The translations under genes were made by a program, and so were the position numbers. A DNA stretch of 64,000 bases from Allolobophora icterica (taxonomy: Eukaryota > Annelida > Clitellata > Crassiclitellata > Lumbricidae), in NCBI GenBank assembly GCA_963556255.1, contig OY744612.1, positions 20,587,241 through 20,651,240 on the forward strand, in the 5' to 3' direction. The notes below the pieces were generated by a model that saw only the letters and a program-made list of their open reading frames with translations, searched no databases and was not told the origin of the DNA. Positions 23,601 to 45,293 of this stretch are shown here, one piece after another; position 1 is the first letter of the stretch, and each line of letters starts with the position of its first letter.

Positions 23601-26600
23601 ACTAATAATACTTGTGTATATGAGTTTGGGATGGGCACTGAATCTGGTTCTGTCATATGTTTGCTGACAGTCTTTATGTCGTCTATCGATTTTCGTTTTA
23701 TCTGTATCACTGATTGGTTTGCACTTATGTATGTTATATACTTTTTAACTGTGTTTATTAGATGTCTCTACACCATTTGTAGTGCGATTAACAATTGGTT
23801 AATAAAGAATATACTTACTTAATTACTTATTTAATATAGTGCTGTTTGAGTACCTCTTAAATGTAGTGCTTGATAAGGGTGCTTTGGCTTATTAACCCTT
23901 TTCTCTCTGAACTGCAGAAGAACAATACCAATGTTAACGTCTTCTCTTTTTAGTTACATGATGACAGTTTTGTAATGCAAGATTTGAGATTGTGGTTAAT
24001 GATATACCTCTATGATCAGTTACTAGTTTCCTTCATTTTAATGTGAAACTTTTATTGTTTTATTTTAATGTGGGTAGCATATGTTCATTGTCTGAATGAA
24101 TTTGTTTTAATTTTATTTCTTAAATTTTGAAGTTCTGTGAAATTCGCTCGCTTACCGGTCACACAACCAGTGCAGTCCCACCGAATTACATCTTTGAAGT
24201 CAGCTACTGCCAGGCAGCTGAAGAGAAGTTCAACAGCCTCCGTAGCAATCGTCCCATCTTCCATGCATATCATGGCAGTAGGCTTGAAAATTTTCATTCC
24301 ATCCTACATTACGGTCTACAAGGACATCTCAATAAGGTCTGTTTGATATGTTATACATGTACCTATATGTATGTCTGTGTGTATGTATATATCGAGATGC
24401 AATGTGGCACTGTTTAAGTATAAGTATCTCACAAGGTACTGCCTACATTAGCTTAAATGGTATCAGCACAATTAAGGACAAAAGGTTCATCAGTAAGCAA
24501 AAAGTGTTCAGAAACTTCAGATAACTAGAAAATCACTACTGGTGGACTCCTATATGCATCAGTGTTTAATCTAGTCCCCCTCTTCTGGGAGGGGTAACAA
24601 GGTTTCTGGGGGGACCAATGAATTTACATATGACTTTAAAAAGTTCCTGACTTTCAAATTTCATCTTCCTAAAAAAAGTTGATGACCTTTTTTTCGTCCA
24701 ACTTTTCACACTTTCTCTAAGAATTACTCTCTCAAAAAGGTTGATGACCTTTTTTAGGAATTCTTGTCTCTAAAAGTATATTACTCACCTTCTTGGGGGA
24801 CCACGTATCCTGGGGGGATTTCCCTCGACAAAACATCTCTACATTATAATATTGCTGGCCTCTGGGGGAAACACTAATCCTGGGGGGGGGAAATTTCCCC
24901 CCCAAAAGGTGTCTAGATTAGACACTGCATATGCATGTGGAGCTAACCAACAAATTCATATCCAGCGTTGGCACTTGACACCAAGTTCAGAGTTCCTGGA
25001 CTGCATTGCGTTGAAGGTGTTTAACTAAATTAATATCACTTGGTGTTGCACTTCCAGAATTAGTGCTTGGGGTGTGGTCCTATGGTGGAAGAGTATTTGG
25101 GGGAAGCACCGCATTACTAGACAGCCTTCCTGATGGGTAACATGACTTGGTATTGAACTGTCAGTCTTACAGAACAATAAATTGTGTTATTATTTATTTA
25201 GTTTTTAGTCATTTTATTGAAAACAAGTGGCAGTACAAGGTAACAGAAACTGCAGGTTCGTTAAATTTGGTGTCATAGTGTGACAACTGTTCCGCTATTA
25301 TGGCACCCAGTTTCCATAAACATCTTGAGAGATGGCAATGTGTATGCATGTTTATAAATGTTTATATGGCACATCTCGAGAACCTCTTAGAGGTACTTAA
25401 GCATGGCTACCTAACCATTTGTGACCATATCTGGGAAAAGGGACCTTATGTGGGATATGGAGTTATTGGTATCCTCAAATGCAGTTGGAAACAAGGTTTC
25501 CAATCTTGAGAAGAAACTGCACTCAATTTGGTCCATAAATGATGAAGTTATTAAACATTTAGCAATGTAATAGATAAAACCGTTATTTCGAGAATATCAA
25601 GTTTAAAAATTTAACAAGATGTCACTCAGAAAAGCCAACCACAAACAACAAATGTTTAGTTTTTCACCATGCCAGAATCAATGTGCTATATGTACTCTAT
25701 AAAATGACACATAAAACACGAAAATACATTGCAATTTATTGCCAGAAATCACTTATTAACACATACATCAATTCCGAAGACTCGCAATAAAAATTCGACA
25801 ACCAACTAGTGCCTATCTAAAACAGGCTGTAACTCCGAAACTAGAACCCGACTTTAGGTCCCTTATCCCAGATATGGTCACATTTAAGACTTTAACAACG
25901 AGTGTGTACTAAAAGTGACTGAGAAACCAATGCAGCTCGTCGTTAAAGTGTTAAAAAGGTGTTACATATGTTGCAGGTGAGAATGGCATGCATTTAAACT
26001 AAGATGCACATGCAGGTTAAATGTTAAAATTAAGATCTAGTTATGATAACAATGATTATTATGATTACCAGGATGTTCTTTTGTTCAACTGATTGTTATT
26101 GATCTTTCAGAATGCGGTCTTTGGTGAGGGAACATATCTGTCTAGTGAACTTTCTATGAGCCTCCACTACTCGCCAATGGGTCTTGGATGGGACAAGAGT
26201 ATCCTTGGCGACTGGATGAGCTGTGTGGCAGTCTGTGAAATTATCGATGATCCCTCCGTTAAATGTAAACTCCACGGTATGTTTGGGTTTTCATTGCTGC
26301 CTTGTTTGGTTAATAAAATTTGCTATATTAACAGCCAAGTAATATGTACGTATTTCTAATTCAACCAACCTTCTCTGCTGATGAAATTCTCTTAATTAGG
26401 TGTGTTGGTAAAGTCATTAACTAGTCTGTGCACGTGACCAAGATGGCCACTTATTTCTTTAGCATGTTATTTTTTTATCAATTAGTCCGTCATATGTGGA
26501 TATTATTTGATAATTAATTTTTTTCAGTTCCGTGATATGTGGATATTACTTGATAATTAATTTTTTTTCAGTCGGACTTCTAATGTGACCTAGTATAATG

Positions 26601-27984
26601 TGTCCTTGGAGTTATTTCTCATTTTCCGTATTTTCTGAGTGTTCTGGACGGTGATTGGATGTTTGTTGTCGAGGTATTTTGTGCCACCAGTGGAGTCTAA
26701 GGGATTTCAGGTTACTAGCTGGACAGTTTCAAGTGCATTTGGAAAGGCTTAAAAGGTCCCTGGTTGGTACTGATCGTTCTACTGTGATGACGCATTACGA
26801 CCAGTGCCAGCTGTGAAGAGGGTCATCCTCCACGTAGTTGGTGGCAGAGGGATGTCCCGAACCAGACCACCGCTTGCAAGCTTGCACTGCCCAAATGCAG
26901 CATCTTTTACCATCTGCGAGTGACTGATCGGTGCTCATGTGTTGCGAGCTGTGATGTCACGTATACGTAATCCAAGAACTCCGAATATGGCGTTTGCTAA
27001 CTGCTCTGAATGGGAATCCATGGGCTGAGCATGTCTGGGGCAGGAGCTCGCTTGTGGTGATGGTTCTTGTTATCTGAGCACTTTTCGCTAATTGAGTACA
27101 TGTAACTTTTGTTCATAATAACGTAGCCTTCATTTAGGCTGGCACAAGCAGTACTTTTGTGAGGTACATAAAAGGTACTCTTGTGTCTAGATACATACTC
27201 ACATACATATCCATACAGTAATTGTCATTGCAAGAAAACATTTGTACAGTGCCAAGAGCAATGCAGAGGCAGTAGGTAGCTCTAATATGTCATCTTAGCA
27301 CTGTTTTTTTCATTGTTTTTGTCATGTATAAGGATGACTTTCTTAATCATGTCAGTCAGAATGTTAAATTTTAGTACCAACCATAAGATGTTTTGTAATG
27401 GGTTAACATTCATACTGACATCAATCAATATAAACTTGATATAGCCCCCCTTCAAGATACCTACCCAGAGGCACTCCTGGCCCAGCCTTGGCTGAAAAGA
27501 ATGGTTTTTATAGATGAGTAAAAGGCCAAGGAACTTGTCTTTGGGAGCAAACTTAGCTTTCCAATGGAAGGCTGTTCCAACAGAGAAAGCCTGGTGTTGC
27601 ATGGTTAAAGTGCGTGAAAAGGGGACAAGCAAATTGCCATTAGAGGCTTTTGTAAGAGGGCAGAGCTCCCATAAGTATGCGGGCGCAGTACCGAGAACAT
27701 ACACGTAAAACCTCTGGGATTGTAATACCATTTGGATGTGATATTATGAATGAGTAAATATTCTGTATGAATGATATCATATTTACAAATTTCAAATGTG
27801 TTTGTGTAATCAGAAAGTGATCAGTCAACAACAGATGCAAGCACTAGGTCGCAGAATTCCAGATCACGAATAGCCAACAGCATTGGAGGGGAAATACCCG
27901 AAAAGTACTATGTTGTCCGCAACAACGACGTAATGAGAGTCAAATTCTTGTTGATTTACGTTCGAAAGAGCAACTTACAGAGGT

Positions 27985-28047
<63 letters not shown>

Positions 28048-28994
28048 TATTATATATATGCATGCCAGGGCAGAAATTTGGTTCCAGATCTCTGGTTCAC
28101 CTGCACCCCTAGCCAAAGGTGTCTATCCCCCCTAAATCATTGGAGCAACGTCCCTTTTCCCCCTCTTCTTCCCCCCCTTCCTGTTCCTTCCCCCCTAAAA
28201 TGGTGGCATACACACTGACAGATCTTCCCCCCTATTTCTTGGATGGAGCATTTGCTCCAAGGTTTCTGTGGTGTAGACGCCCCTGCCCCAGCCAACTCTG
28301 ACCATACATTGTCAGTGGGAAGATGAGATGGTGAAGGAGAGGACTGGCCATCCACCTCATATGCTGATGCTAAGAAAATGAAGTTGCTAACACTTCATAC
28401 CCATGGCTGCCTGTCAGGCTACTTCAAGGGACTGCTCTTCTAATACAGGTGGTTGCTTTTGTGGTAGTGTTTAATTCACAGGGTGTCAAGTAATGGTATG
28501 TTGTAACCAAGCCAAGAATTATTTTAGTTTCCAGATGGTCTGAGAGAATAACGGTAGTTAACTTGACTGGTTTCTCTCCGTTTCACTGCGTGTTTCTTGG
28601 TTATAGTTGCTACGACAATTTTGCATCAAGTTGTAGGGTTATGATAATTAATCAGTTGAAAATCAAGTCCTGAGGAATCTGGCATTAAAACAACTTTTCT
28701 GCTTGAGAGAAAGAGTTCCTCTGTTAGGTATTTCCACACCTTTAATGCTGTGTTCATGTGCGAGTTTTCTGTGGCACTTGTTCCCTTTTGGTTGGCATTT
28801 TTCATCATTTCTCAACTTAAATACTATATCGTAATACATAAAAGTAAATTGTTTGCTTCAGGAGAACACTTCAGTGGTTACAGAAGTACAAGTTCATCAT
28901 TGTTCTGGCTTTATACATAATCTTCCTGATTGTCCTGGGACTGTTTCGATCAACAACTATTCGGTCATACCTGAGAAGGTTGTTTGAGATGTGA
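20464..28994 (+). CDS. PARP16: PARP16: ER tail-anchored mono-ADP-ribosyltransferase, six exons
   Basis: Exons 20464-20694, 23334-23468, 24133-24336, 26111-26276, 27814-27982, 28862-28994 join with consistent phases (0,0,0,1,2) into 345 aa (human PARP16 is 322). Residues 1-122 match the helical N-terminal domain (RPFP at about 42; LVLWTISGK about 101-109). The ART catalytic part runs from about 150 to 295: [16 protein letters not shown] with catalytic His169, [11 protein letters not shown] with Tyr199, exactly the 30-residue spacing of human His152/Tyr182, and a third Tyr near 277 in the [10 protein letters not shown] strand. There is no glutamate triad, as in mono-ADP-ribosylating family members. 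A single hydrophobic helix at about 313-330 followed by basic residues is the tail anchor. The vertebrate protein faces the cytosol at the ER and modifies the stress sensors PERK and IRE1; the same role is inferred here. The start is the first Met before the homologous region. All introns carry transposons, none of which disturbs an exon. Confidence 0.93.
20981..21127. repeat. Foldback element, 60-bp arms
   Basis: Arms 20981-21040 and 21068-21127 are near-perfect inverse copies (GATGCACAGGGAATCGAGGA ... GATTCCCCGTGCATC) with a 27-bp spacer, inside PARP16 intron 1. On the - strand the region 21080-21337 is open and may be part of an unclassified element. Confidence 0.85.
21484..22036. mobile_element. 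hAT MITE with AACTAAAA internal repeats
   Basis: Inverted ends CAGTGATGGGCA / TGCCCATCACTG; perfect duplication ATGATGCT (21476-21483 and 22037-22044). Multiple GTTTAACTAAAA units lie inside both ends, in opposite orientation on the two sides. 553 bp, PARP16 intron 1. Confidence 0.93.
22538..23250. mobile_element. hAT element with a nested second hAT MITE
   Basis: Ends CAGTGTGATTCTC / GAGAATCACACTG; perfect duplication GATGCAGG (22530-22537 and 23251-23258). AACTATAACTAAAATAAAA units fill the subterminal parts. The element at 22869-23119 is inserted inside it. PARP16 intron 1. Confidence 0.92.
22869..23119. mobile_element. hAT MITE nested inside 22538-23250
   Basis: Begins CAGTGCTTTTTTTCAGCC, ends CTAGAAAAAAAGCGCTG; perfect duplication GTACTAAC (22861-22868 and 23120-23127). 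Same family as 1811-2095. 251 bp. Confidence 0.92.
23334..23468 (+). CDS. PARP16: PARP16 exon 2
   Basis: 45 codons between acceptor ttatctttag and donor AAG|gttatt. It reads CPNFRCFDQ ... [17 protein letters not shown], matching the second part of the PARP16 helical domain (human has LVSWILSSKVLTI here). Confidence 0.85.
23500..23830. other. Retroposon-like tail in PARP16 intron 2
   Basis: Ends with GGTTAATAAAGAATATACTT followed by a short ACTT run, the same 3' tail as at 14835-14860. Confidence 0.5.
24133..24336 (+). CDS. PARP16: PARP16 exon 3 (start of ART catalytic domain)
   Basis: 68 codons, acceptor ttttgaag, donor AAG|gtctgt. Carries the NAD-binding HGS motif in [17 protein letters not shown]. 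Confidence 0.93.
24560..24927. mobile_element. hAT-type MITE in PARP16 intron 3
   Basis: Inverted ends CAGTGTTTAATCTAG / CTAGATTAGACACTG. ATATGCAT is present on both sides (24552-24559 and 24929-24936), displaced by one base on the right. Internal AAAGTTGATGACC/TTTTTAGGAA phrases resemble those at 46070-46180 and 60710-60900. 368 bp. Confidence 0.82.
25397..25900. repeat. Inverted repeat pair in PARP16 intron 3
   Basis: TGTGACCATATCTGGGA at about 25420-25436, followed by AAGGGACCT, recurs in reverse at about 25856-25884. This suggests a foldback or DNA element of about 470 bp. The ends are not defined. Confidence 0.55.
25891..25955. repeat. 65-bp palindromic repeat, copy 1
   Basis: TTTAACAACGAG ... 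CTCGTCGTTAAAG with TACTAAAAGTGACTGAGAA inside. About 80% similar to 29743-29809. Confidence 0.65.
26111..26276 (+). CDS. PARP16: PARP16 exon 4
   Basis: Acceptor gatctttcag, donor CACG|gtatgt, phase 1 at the end. Reads [12 protein letters not shown] then [17 protein letters not shown], the most conserved part of the ART fold. Confidence 0.95.
26420..27280. other. PARP16 intron 4, nothing recognised
   Basis: Contains a short direct repeat TGATAATTAATTTTTTTCAG (about 26508 and 26552). No element boundaries seen. Confidence 0.4.
27814..27982 (+). CDS. PARP16: PARP16 exon 5 (end of ART domain)
   Basis: Acceptor tgtgtaatcag, donor CAGAG|gtaggg. Serine/threonine-rich first half, then [20 protein letters not shown], matching the final catalytic strands. 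Confidence 0.93.
27988..28058. repeat. (AT)n microsatellite
   Basis: About 28 AT units starting five bases after the exon 5 donor, with a short interruption near the end. Confidence 0.97.
28862..28994 (+). CDS. PARP16: PARP16 exon 6 (transmembrane tail anchor)
   Basis: Acceptor gtttgcttcag. 43 residues and a TGA stop (28992-28994). Reads [19 protein letters not shown] then arginines, the single C-terminal membrane helix of PARP16. Confidence 0.92.
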
Positions 28995-29190
28995 TATATT
29001 GAGTTCGTTCGTCCTGCAATTTAAATGTTTTCAATTGTATATGTGATAACTTTGAAAACTTCATTGCCTTATTGGGCAAGATATGAGTTTTGTGCAGCCA
29101 GTGTAATATGGATTAAAATGGGTGGACCACATTTCGAGATCGAAGCTTAATTGAGAGTGCACTGCAGTAGAAAAGACCAAAGTTACACGT

Positions 29191-29196
29191 AATAAA
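29191..29196 (+). terminator. Possible PARP16 polyadenylation signal
   Basis: First AATAAA after the stop codon, about 200 bp downstream. Position is plausible; use is not shown. Confidence 0.4.
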
Positions 29197-30572
29197 ATTG
29201 CAGCTAGTTGCAATAGGATCTGCCTAGTTGTGAAGCCCCACAGTAATGTTTCAGATTACCAGAGAGGGAAGGAGACAGAGATGTTATGGTGGGTTGTGTT
29301 AAAGTTGAGAGAAATACAAAGGCAGCAGGCTGGGTGGATCATGGTGAGAAGTGAAGCAGGAAACTTAAGAAACTAGACAGCCTGTTTAAGAGAAAATTTC
29401 ACAGCAATAAACAAGCCAGAAATGGATTTTTAGTTTATTTTCACTGATAAACTAGGCAGTAAAATCAAGCTACTTTAGAACCAAAAAAAAAAGAAACACT
29501 GTGTAACAAATTCATCGTTAAACACCTTCATACAAAGAGATTATCAACAACCGTATTAGCTGCTCCATACGCAGACAATTGGATCTATACCTTTTGATTA
29601 TATTTCAAGTACTGGTACACCCATTGTATACAGGGCTACCAGTATGTACCACATTTCTGGTACACTTAAAATCAAAGTCTGTTTCATGCTTTCAAGTGCC
29701 AATGTATTTCTTAAGAAAAAGGAACTTTGTGGTGGTTTAACGCTTTAACGATGATAGTGTACTAAAAGCGACTGGGAAGCCAATGCGGCTTGTCGTCAAA
29801 GTGTTAAAGACTGTCTCGCATGTTAGACAAATTATGGATTTTAAATAAGTGTTGGCTTTCTAAATAAATACAATGGCTCAACCGTTCAAATCATAGTTTA
29901 AAGCTTCCTTTAAAAAAAACTGGCCAAAAATTGGAATCACCCTGCAACAGAAAAATTGGAATCACCCAACATGTGGTCAATACTATCATGCATTCACAAA
30001 CCAAACTGAAAACATATTGGCCACTTAACCTAACACTATCATTCCTAAAAATCAACTACCTGTTTAACACATGAAAAAAGTCAATTCCAAACGATCAAAA
30101 GTAACATCGCAGCTAACATTTAACTGATAAAACGAGCTACAAATCCTAATATATATGCACAGCCTACCTATGGAAGACAAAGCTGTCTACATAAATGTAA
30201 AGCTTAGGCCGTAACAGAATTTTCGTCGTCTGTAACAATTCTCGTGGTCATCACAGTGCATTCATACTTGCGACACATTGGCAGATAGGTATCCATCCAT
30301 TGCAAATTATGCTCCTCACTTGCAACCTAGTGATACCATACACCATTTAGAGCATTCAGTTGGTTATTGCATGCATGGGTTATGGCTCCAATACCCATCA
30401 GAGTATTTAGCAAAAGACTTCGTCCTGCTGCTATACAAGAATCTCAAATGCACCACGTTGCAGCAAAACGTGTAATGTCTGGTGGTGTAATGCACCAGTA
30501 TTTTGTTATATCAATTTCACATTGCAAAGCAACGTGATGTGGCAAATTTTGAGCACCAATGTATCTCTACAG
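29197..30572. other. PARP16 downstream region
   Basis: Holds the 67-bp palindromic repeat at 29743-29809 and two TTGGAATCACC phrases near 29930-29966. No gene recognised. Confidence 0.4.
29743..29809. repeat. 67-bp palindromic repeat, copy 2
   Basis: CTTTAACGATGA ... TGTCGTCAAAG with TACTAAAAGCGACTGGGAAG inside; second copy of 25891-25955. Confidence 0.65.
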
Positions 30573-30995
30573 CAGCAGTTTTTGAACTTTATTTTTATTG
30601 TACCACCAGGTAAAAAATCGAATGGGGTCATGCATAAAGGACGTCTGCAATGACGGGGAAGGAGGGGTCATCGAAATGAGGACAAAGGGGAGGGAGGGTT
30701 ATGACCAGTGCAGATGTCCACATCTAAACTTTTAAATTTGATAGTTTTTTAAACACCACAGTGTTTGTGCATGGTGGACGTAGAATAGGTAAAGAAAAAT
30801 GGGCATAAACTCAGAAAATTTAAAGAAAAAGAAATGCATAGTGGACATAGAATATTGACTTTAATAGTCAATAGCTAATCAAAGAAAGATGGCATAAACT
30901 CGTAGAAAGTTTAATTTCTTTGAATTTTTCACATACCACTTAGCGACACCTGGCATACCACTAGTGGTACACATACCACCGTTTGAAAACCGCTG
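30573..30995. mobile_element. hAT MITE with perfect target duplication
   Basis: Ends CAGCAGTTTTTGAAC / GTTTGAAAACCGCTG, duplication CTCTACAG (30565-30572 and 30996-31003), and GTACCACCAGG / CACTAGTGGTAC subterminal inversion. A partial copy of the same end lies at 63408-63476. Confidence 0.92.
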
Positions 30996-31003
30996 CTCTA
31001 CAG

Positions 31004-33855
31004 TATCGTATCTGTACGATCATGATTGTTATCTTTGGTATTGCTGCCAAATCAGTATGGCCTAAAATGTCCGCCATGTCATGTATTGCATTACGCCATA
31101 ACCCTGTTTCTATCAATCGCCTGCATTTTGGACCTGGATTTTGCAGCACCTGTTGGTTACACTGAGAAGCGACAGCCATTGACCAATATATGGTGCATTA
31201 TCACACTGGCGTGGTCATACAGTGTTATCTTCTTATAGGACAGATCCAATATAACCTGAAAAATCTGTCATGTAATTCTGACCAAATATCTCAAGTCAGT
31301 TCTGACCAACTGATGCGTACAAGGCGAAATTCTATCACACAAATGGAAAACAGTGTATGTTCAGTCCGCAAAAAAACAGTCTTACACTATGCAAATAACT
31401 ACAGAATTAAATTAAGTAAACAAATTATGAACATTAATTGTGCAGATCAGCTTATGTGTGCAAATCGTTCAACAGTTTCCAAGATGGATGATACACATAC
31501 ATTATGCATAAAAAATTATGTTGAATATTAACAAATTTGTTCCCATTGCAAGTGGTACCCATTTGAAGAGATATGCAATTTGTGCATATCACAGAGAAAA
31601 TGGTTTTACATTATATAGTTCAGGCTGATCAGATGTAGGCAACCATTAACAAAATATTCATATACATAAATAGACTGGATGGCTGAAGTACAAGATGTCA
31701 GATTGGTACTCTAATTCTGTATTCGACCACTCAACTATGCTTCAGGATTTACATGTCAACTTTGCCTTGAAAATCCTAGCAAAACTGACATTATCACTAA
31801 TCAAACAACTTTTACCTGATAACATTTAACCTACAGCGTGTAAAAACGTAACAAAGCAATGATTAACAGAATTGAGATATAGAATGGCAGATGAATATCA
31901 TGTAAATCACAACCACTGATCAACCCAGTGTTGTACAGAACAGAAACTTGTAAAAAAAACAGAAATGTACCTTACAAAACACCGGTTTCTCCAATTTCTG
32001 CACACAAAAGCTGCAGAAAGTTTGACAGGCAACAAAAGATGCAAAATAAATGTCCACATACATTACATTACAGACCAGACCTTGACACCAATTGAGTCCT
32101 TTCTCAGTTTATATGGACTAATATTGCGGCTTCCAAAACCGGAGAAACAGTCAGTCTAGAAGATGTACTGGTCAATACCAGTAACCTTCACTCCTTCTTA
32201 TTTGCTACAAAGCATTTTACTGAGTTGTACACTAGAACTTTCTGAAACAAAGGTAAAGTTTTGCTATTACAAGCCTCTTTCAACAAACGCCCTCACGCCT
32301 CAAGTTGAAGGCCATTGTGGCAGAAGCACAATAATTACGACAGCATTCCAACGTTTCCTCCCTTACAGTTAAACTGCTTGGCATTACACTTCAGCTGAAA
32401 GTATTTAAATCTCAGAGTTCCATATACGAACACTGCAGTTGGCACGCTTCACAACACAACATACGATTACCCTGGCTCACAACAATGCAAGATGAAGTTA
32501 GGTGAAAATCAAACATCACCGCCGTAATTAGTGCTTATTGTACATGCTTTTCCTTGAATGGGTAAAACTCTGAATAAAACAAGAGATCATACGCAGAAAA
32601 TTTCTTTACTGTCATCACAGTACAGACGACTGTAACAGAAGAGAAACAATTCACCTACTACTGACTAGCTCGATATAAAAATGACAGCAGAGTAAAAATC
32701 CGAGATTCACAAATGACATAGAAGTACAAACATTAGCAGCTTTCTTGACTTGCTACACTGTCTCAACAATCCAAAATTTCCTGTTGTCTGCAACAGTCTG
32801 ACTTTCATTTCTTATGAAAAACCCCACCTAATACCATGACAAGTAGACAACTTGAAGTAACTGACTAGAATATGGACTCTGCTGAAAACTTATCACGCAA
32901 TTAATACAACACTGGAGAACAACCCAATGGCACCCTGTAATCAATCCACAGGTGCTCGTTTGTTGACCAAATTCTGCACCAAAGTCGTTTGTTGCAACGA
33001 ACGCTTGATATCTGCTCCGCTCAGAAACGCGACACATTTGTCTTAAATGTGCACAACTACTATGAGAAAATGCATGCACAGAAAACCTAATGAAGAAATG
33101 AAACATATTGCTCTATGCGACGTCCGATCCATGCCAGCCAAATCCGAGTAATAAATTAAAAGAACACTACTCAAAACAGAACAGAAAATGATCGGCCGCT
33201 TGCTGTTGAAAACGTGTTCCAAAAACGGACAGAAGTCTCTACAGAAAAAGATCCAAATTACTGCTCTTTGCAAGGGATATCTAGGCAGCAGCAGTATGAT
33301 CGAGCAGAATCACCTAGGCAACGATCAACTGGAATTACCTAGGCAACAGCAACCCAATCGGTCGTAAGCATGATGTCTTACTTTCGGAGTCGAGCACTTT
33401 CTGCCACTTGCTTGTGCTCCGTGGAATTTGTTCTGAAAGACAAACAGAACTCGGTTTCACATTATTTTTTGTTTCAAGGTCTTACTGTGTGGAGTAGATG
33501 TCTAGTCATTATTATCCTAGAAATTAAACATCCTACACTTTTTCTCAACAGGTCAGCCTCTCACTATAGAGTCTGGTCTTAAATATTTAGACAGCTGCTG
33601 GTTCAACATCACAGCTGGTGCTGCACTGCCAACTGGCGGCCGACTATAACGGTACAAAAATAATCATAGCAACAAATGATACTGATGTGCTGCCATCTTT
33701 TTTGTACATTAGCTGAAAGATCTACTGTGCAAGCCTTGTGTAGATCTGAGAACTACAGATATTTCGCTTTGTATGATTGGATTCCACCCTTCACATATCT
33801 GATATTTACATGCACAGAAACCACGCTTCAAAGATCTAATCTAATCATCCAATCT
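31004..33855. other. Intergenic between convergent genes
   Basis: Many short ORFs, none with recognisable similarity or splice partners. The 3' UTRs of PARP16 (+) and the basigin-like gene (-) might reach in from the two sides. Confidence 0.4.
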
Positions 33856-33859
33856 ACAA

Positions 33860-34700
33860 TACAATACAACTAAAGATTTATAGCGCGCTTTAACAAGACA
33901 AGTCTTGCACAAGAGCACACTGCGCTAGTCATAGTACAATGTGCATAGACGAGTTTTAATTTTCATTTAAATTGAGCAACAGATGTGCATTGACGTCCTG
34001 TAGTTGGAAGACTGTTCCATTCCTATGGGTACTGAGACTGAGAAGGCACGACTACCAAACTTCCAGTTGGTGCAGAGTAAGGTATAATCCTGCGGCCGAT
34101 CAGAGTCCTCTGGAATTTGTAGCAGAACAAGGTATGACCATAGATGTCATGTACGAGGGATAGGTTTCAGAGTGGATACATGAGGAGGGAGATTTTGAAG
34201 GCGATATGGGCACGGATTGGAAGCCAGTGTAGTTGTTGCAGGGATAGTGTGAAGTGATCTCTAGGACCAAGACCTTTTATCAGATGAGCGGCCGTGTGAA
34301 GAACAGATGATCGAGGTTTCAGTGTCGATGAGCTGAATAGGACAGAGTTGCAGTAGCTGAGGCGAGAGATGACGAGGGCTTGAACAAGAACATGGAGGCA
34401 AGTTTCATATAGGCAGCATTTCACTTGTTGAGTTCGGCAAAGGTAGAAGTAGCATGCTAGATGCATGGATGCACACCAGGATTGAATATCACGGACGCAT
34501 GCCGCGATTTTAATTTGATGTTACCAATGTTCTTTCCACAGAGTTTTATGTATAGCTGGATGTCGTCTGCATATAGGTGGATCATGACATCGTGCTGTGA
34601 TGCAATGTTAAAAATATTGGAGGTGTATAGAATAAAGAGAGTGGATCATGATTGGATCCTTGGGGGACACCGTAGAGGACAGAAGAGATTTTCGATGAGC
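33860..34700 (-). mobile_element. CR1-like LINE fragment
   Basis: On the - strand, from 34700 down: GVPQGS-like motif, then a YADD-like site (YMQTT in a shifted frame), then CLHVLVQALVISRLSYCNSV and LHWLPIRAHIAFKI, then a degraded C-terminus. Several frameshifts. It lies just 3' of the basigin-like gene in the same orientation. Confidence 0.8.
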
Positions 34701-34922
34701 ACCCACTACTCCAAAGTCTTCTACAGCAATGTTATCATGAGGCACAAGGCATCATTCAAATGGTCGTTTGAAGTCAAACAATATAAAAAATCATTATCTG
34801 CCGGAAAGTACAGTCGAAACACCATCTGTCAGAAACAACACAGCACAAAATGGCTGATAAAGGTGAGTTATAGCTGACCAATAACTTGAACTGATTAATA
34901 GAAAAGATAGCAAATGAAAGAA

Positions 34923-44452
<9,530 letters not shown>

Positions 44453-44499
44453 GATAGAAATCGCACGGATAACTCCTAAAAACGAAAACCGCGATTTTC

Positions 44500-45290
44500 T
44501 CAAACAAGTTGTTGATTTTCAATAATCAAACACGGAACTTATAAACTCATATCTTAAGTTAAAATTCCACTCAACCTTTACGAAACGCAGACTAGCTATT
44601 AATAGCTTAAAGTCACGTGACAATGACATAACCAGAGGTGTACGCCAATCATCCGATTTTCAAGGACATGATTTCTTTACATTTCCAGCGCTTCATAAAG
44701 GTCAAACCGATATTTAGTATCATTTGTCTTCGAACGCTCTCTCACTGTAGTTGACATTAGTTCAGTATCAGAATAAGTTATTCTGATACGATAGATGAAA
44801 ATACCATAGGGTGTCAGAACTAGAATAGTTGCTACTCTGAAAGATACAACGAAAATAATATTCAGTTTTACAAGACGTAATTGAATTAAATGCAGAAAAA
44901 TATCTAGTGTAATAAGAGAAGAAAATATTATTTTAATTTATAGATTATTAGAGCATGAATATAAATTATTTATACTTAAAAGTTTTGATTTGTTATACGG
45001 CCAACACTCTAGCTAATCTTACTTACGTACCTAAACCAGGGATTCAGTATCGTAGTCTTAAGTTCCGGTTAGTAACCATAGCAATAGCAACTTATGTGTT
45101 TTTCAAATACTAATTGTCTAAATACGTCAAAATTAATCTCGTTATTTCATGTTTGCAAATAAAAGTCTACATCAGCTCGGCAGGCGTTTAAAGCGTGATT
45201 AACTTGCCTGAAGCCAGCTTTACAAAAGCATGGGTGACAATAAGTTGAAATCACACAAAGTAAATATGTCCAGTAAATATAGGCATGTGT
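44500..45290. other. Between divergent genes, nothing recognised
   Basis: Should contain the promoter of the basigin-like gene. I see no TATA or CpG-rich stretch that I would call. Confidence 0.4.
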
Positions 45291-45293
45291 AAT

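Noticed and set aside
28060..28300. Another hAT MITE starting CAGGGCAG and ending CCCCTGCCCC
   Set aside because: Only a few bases of the ends are inverted and no target duplication is visible.
34461..34877. 138-codon + strand ORF
   Set aside because: Opposite strand of a CR1-like LINE; the coding signal is on the - strand.
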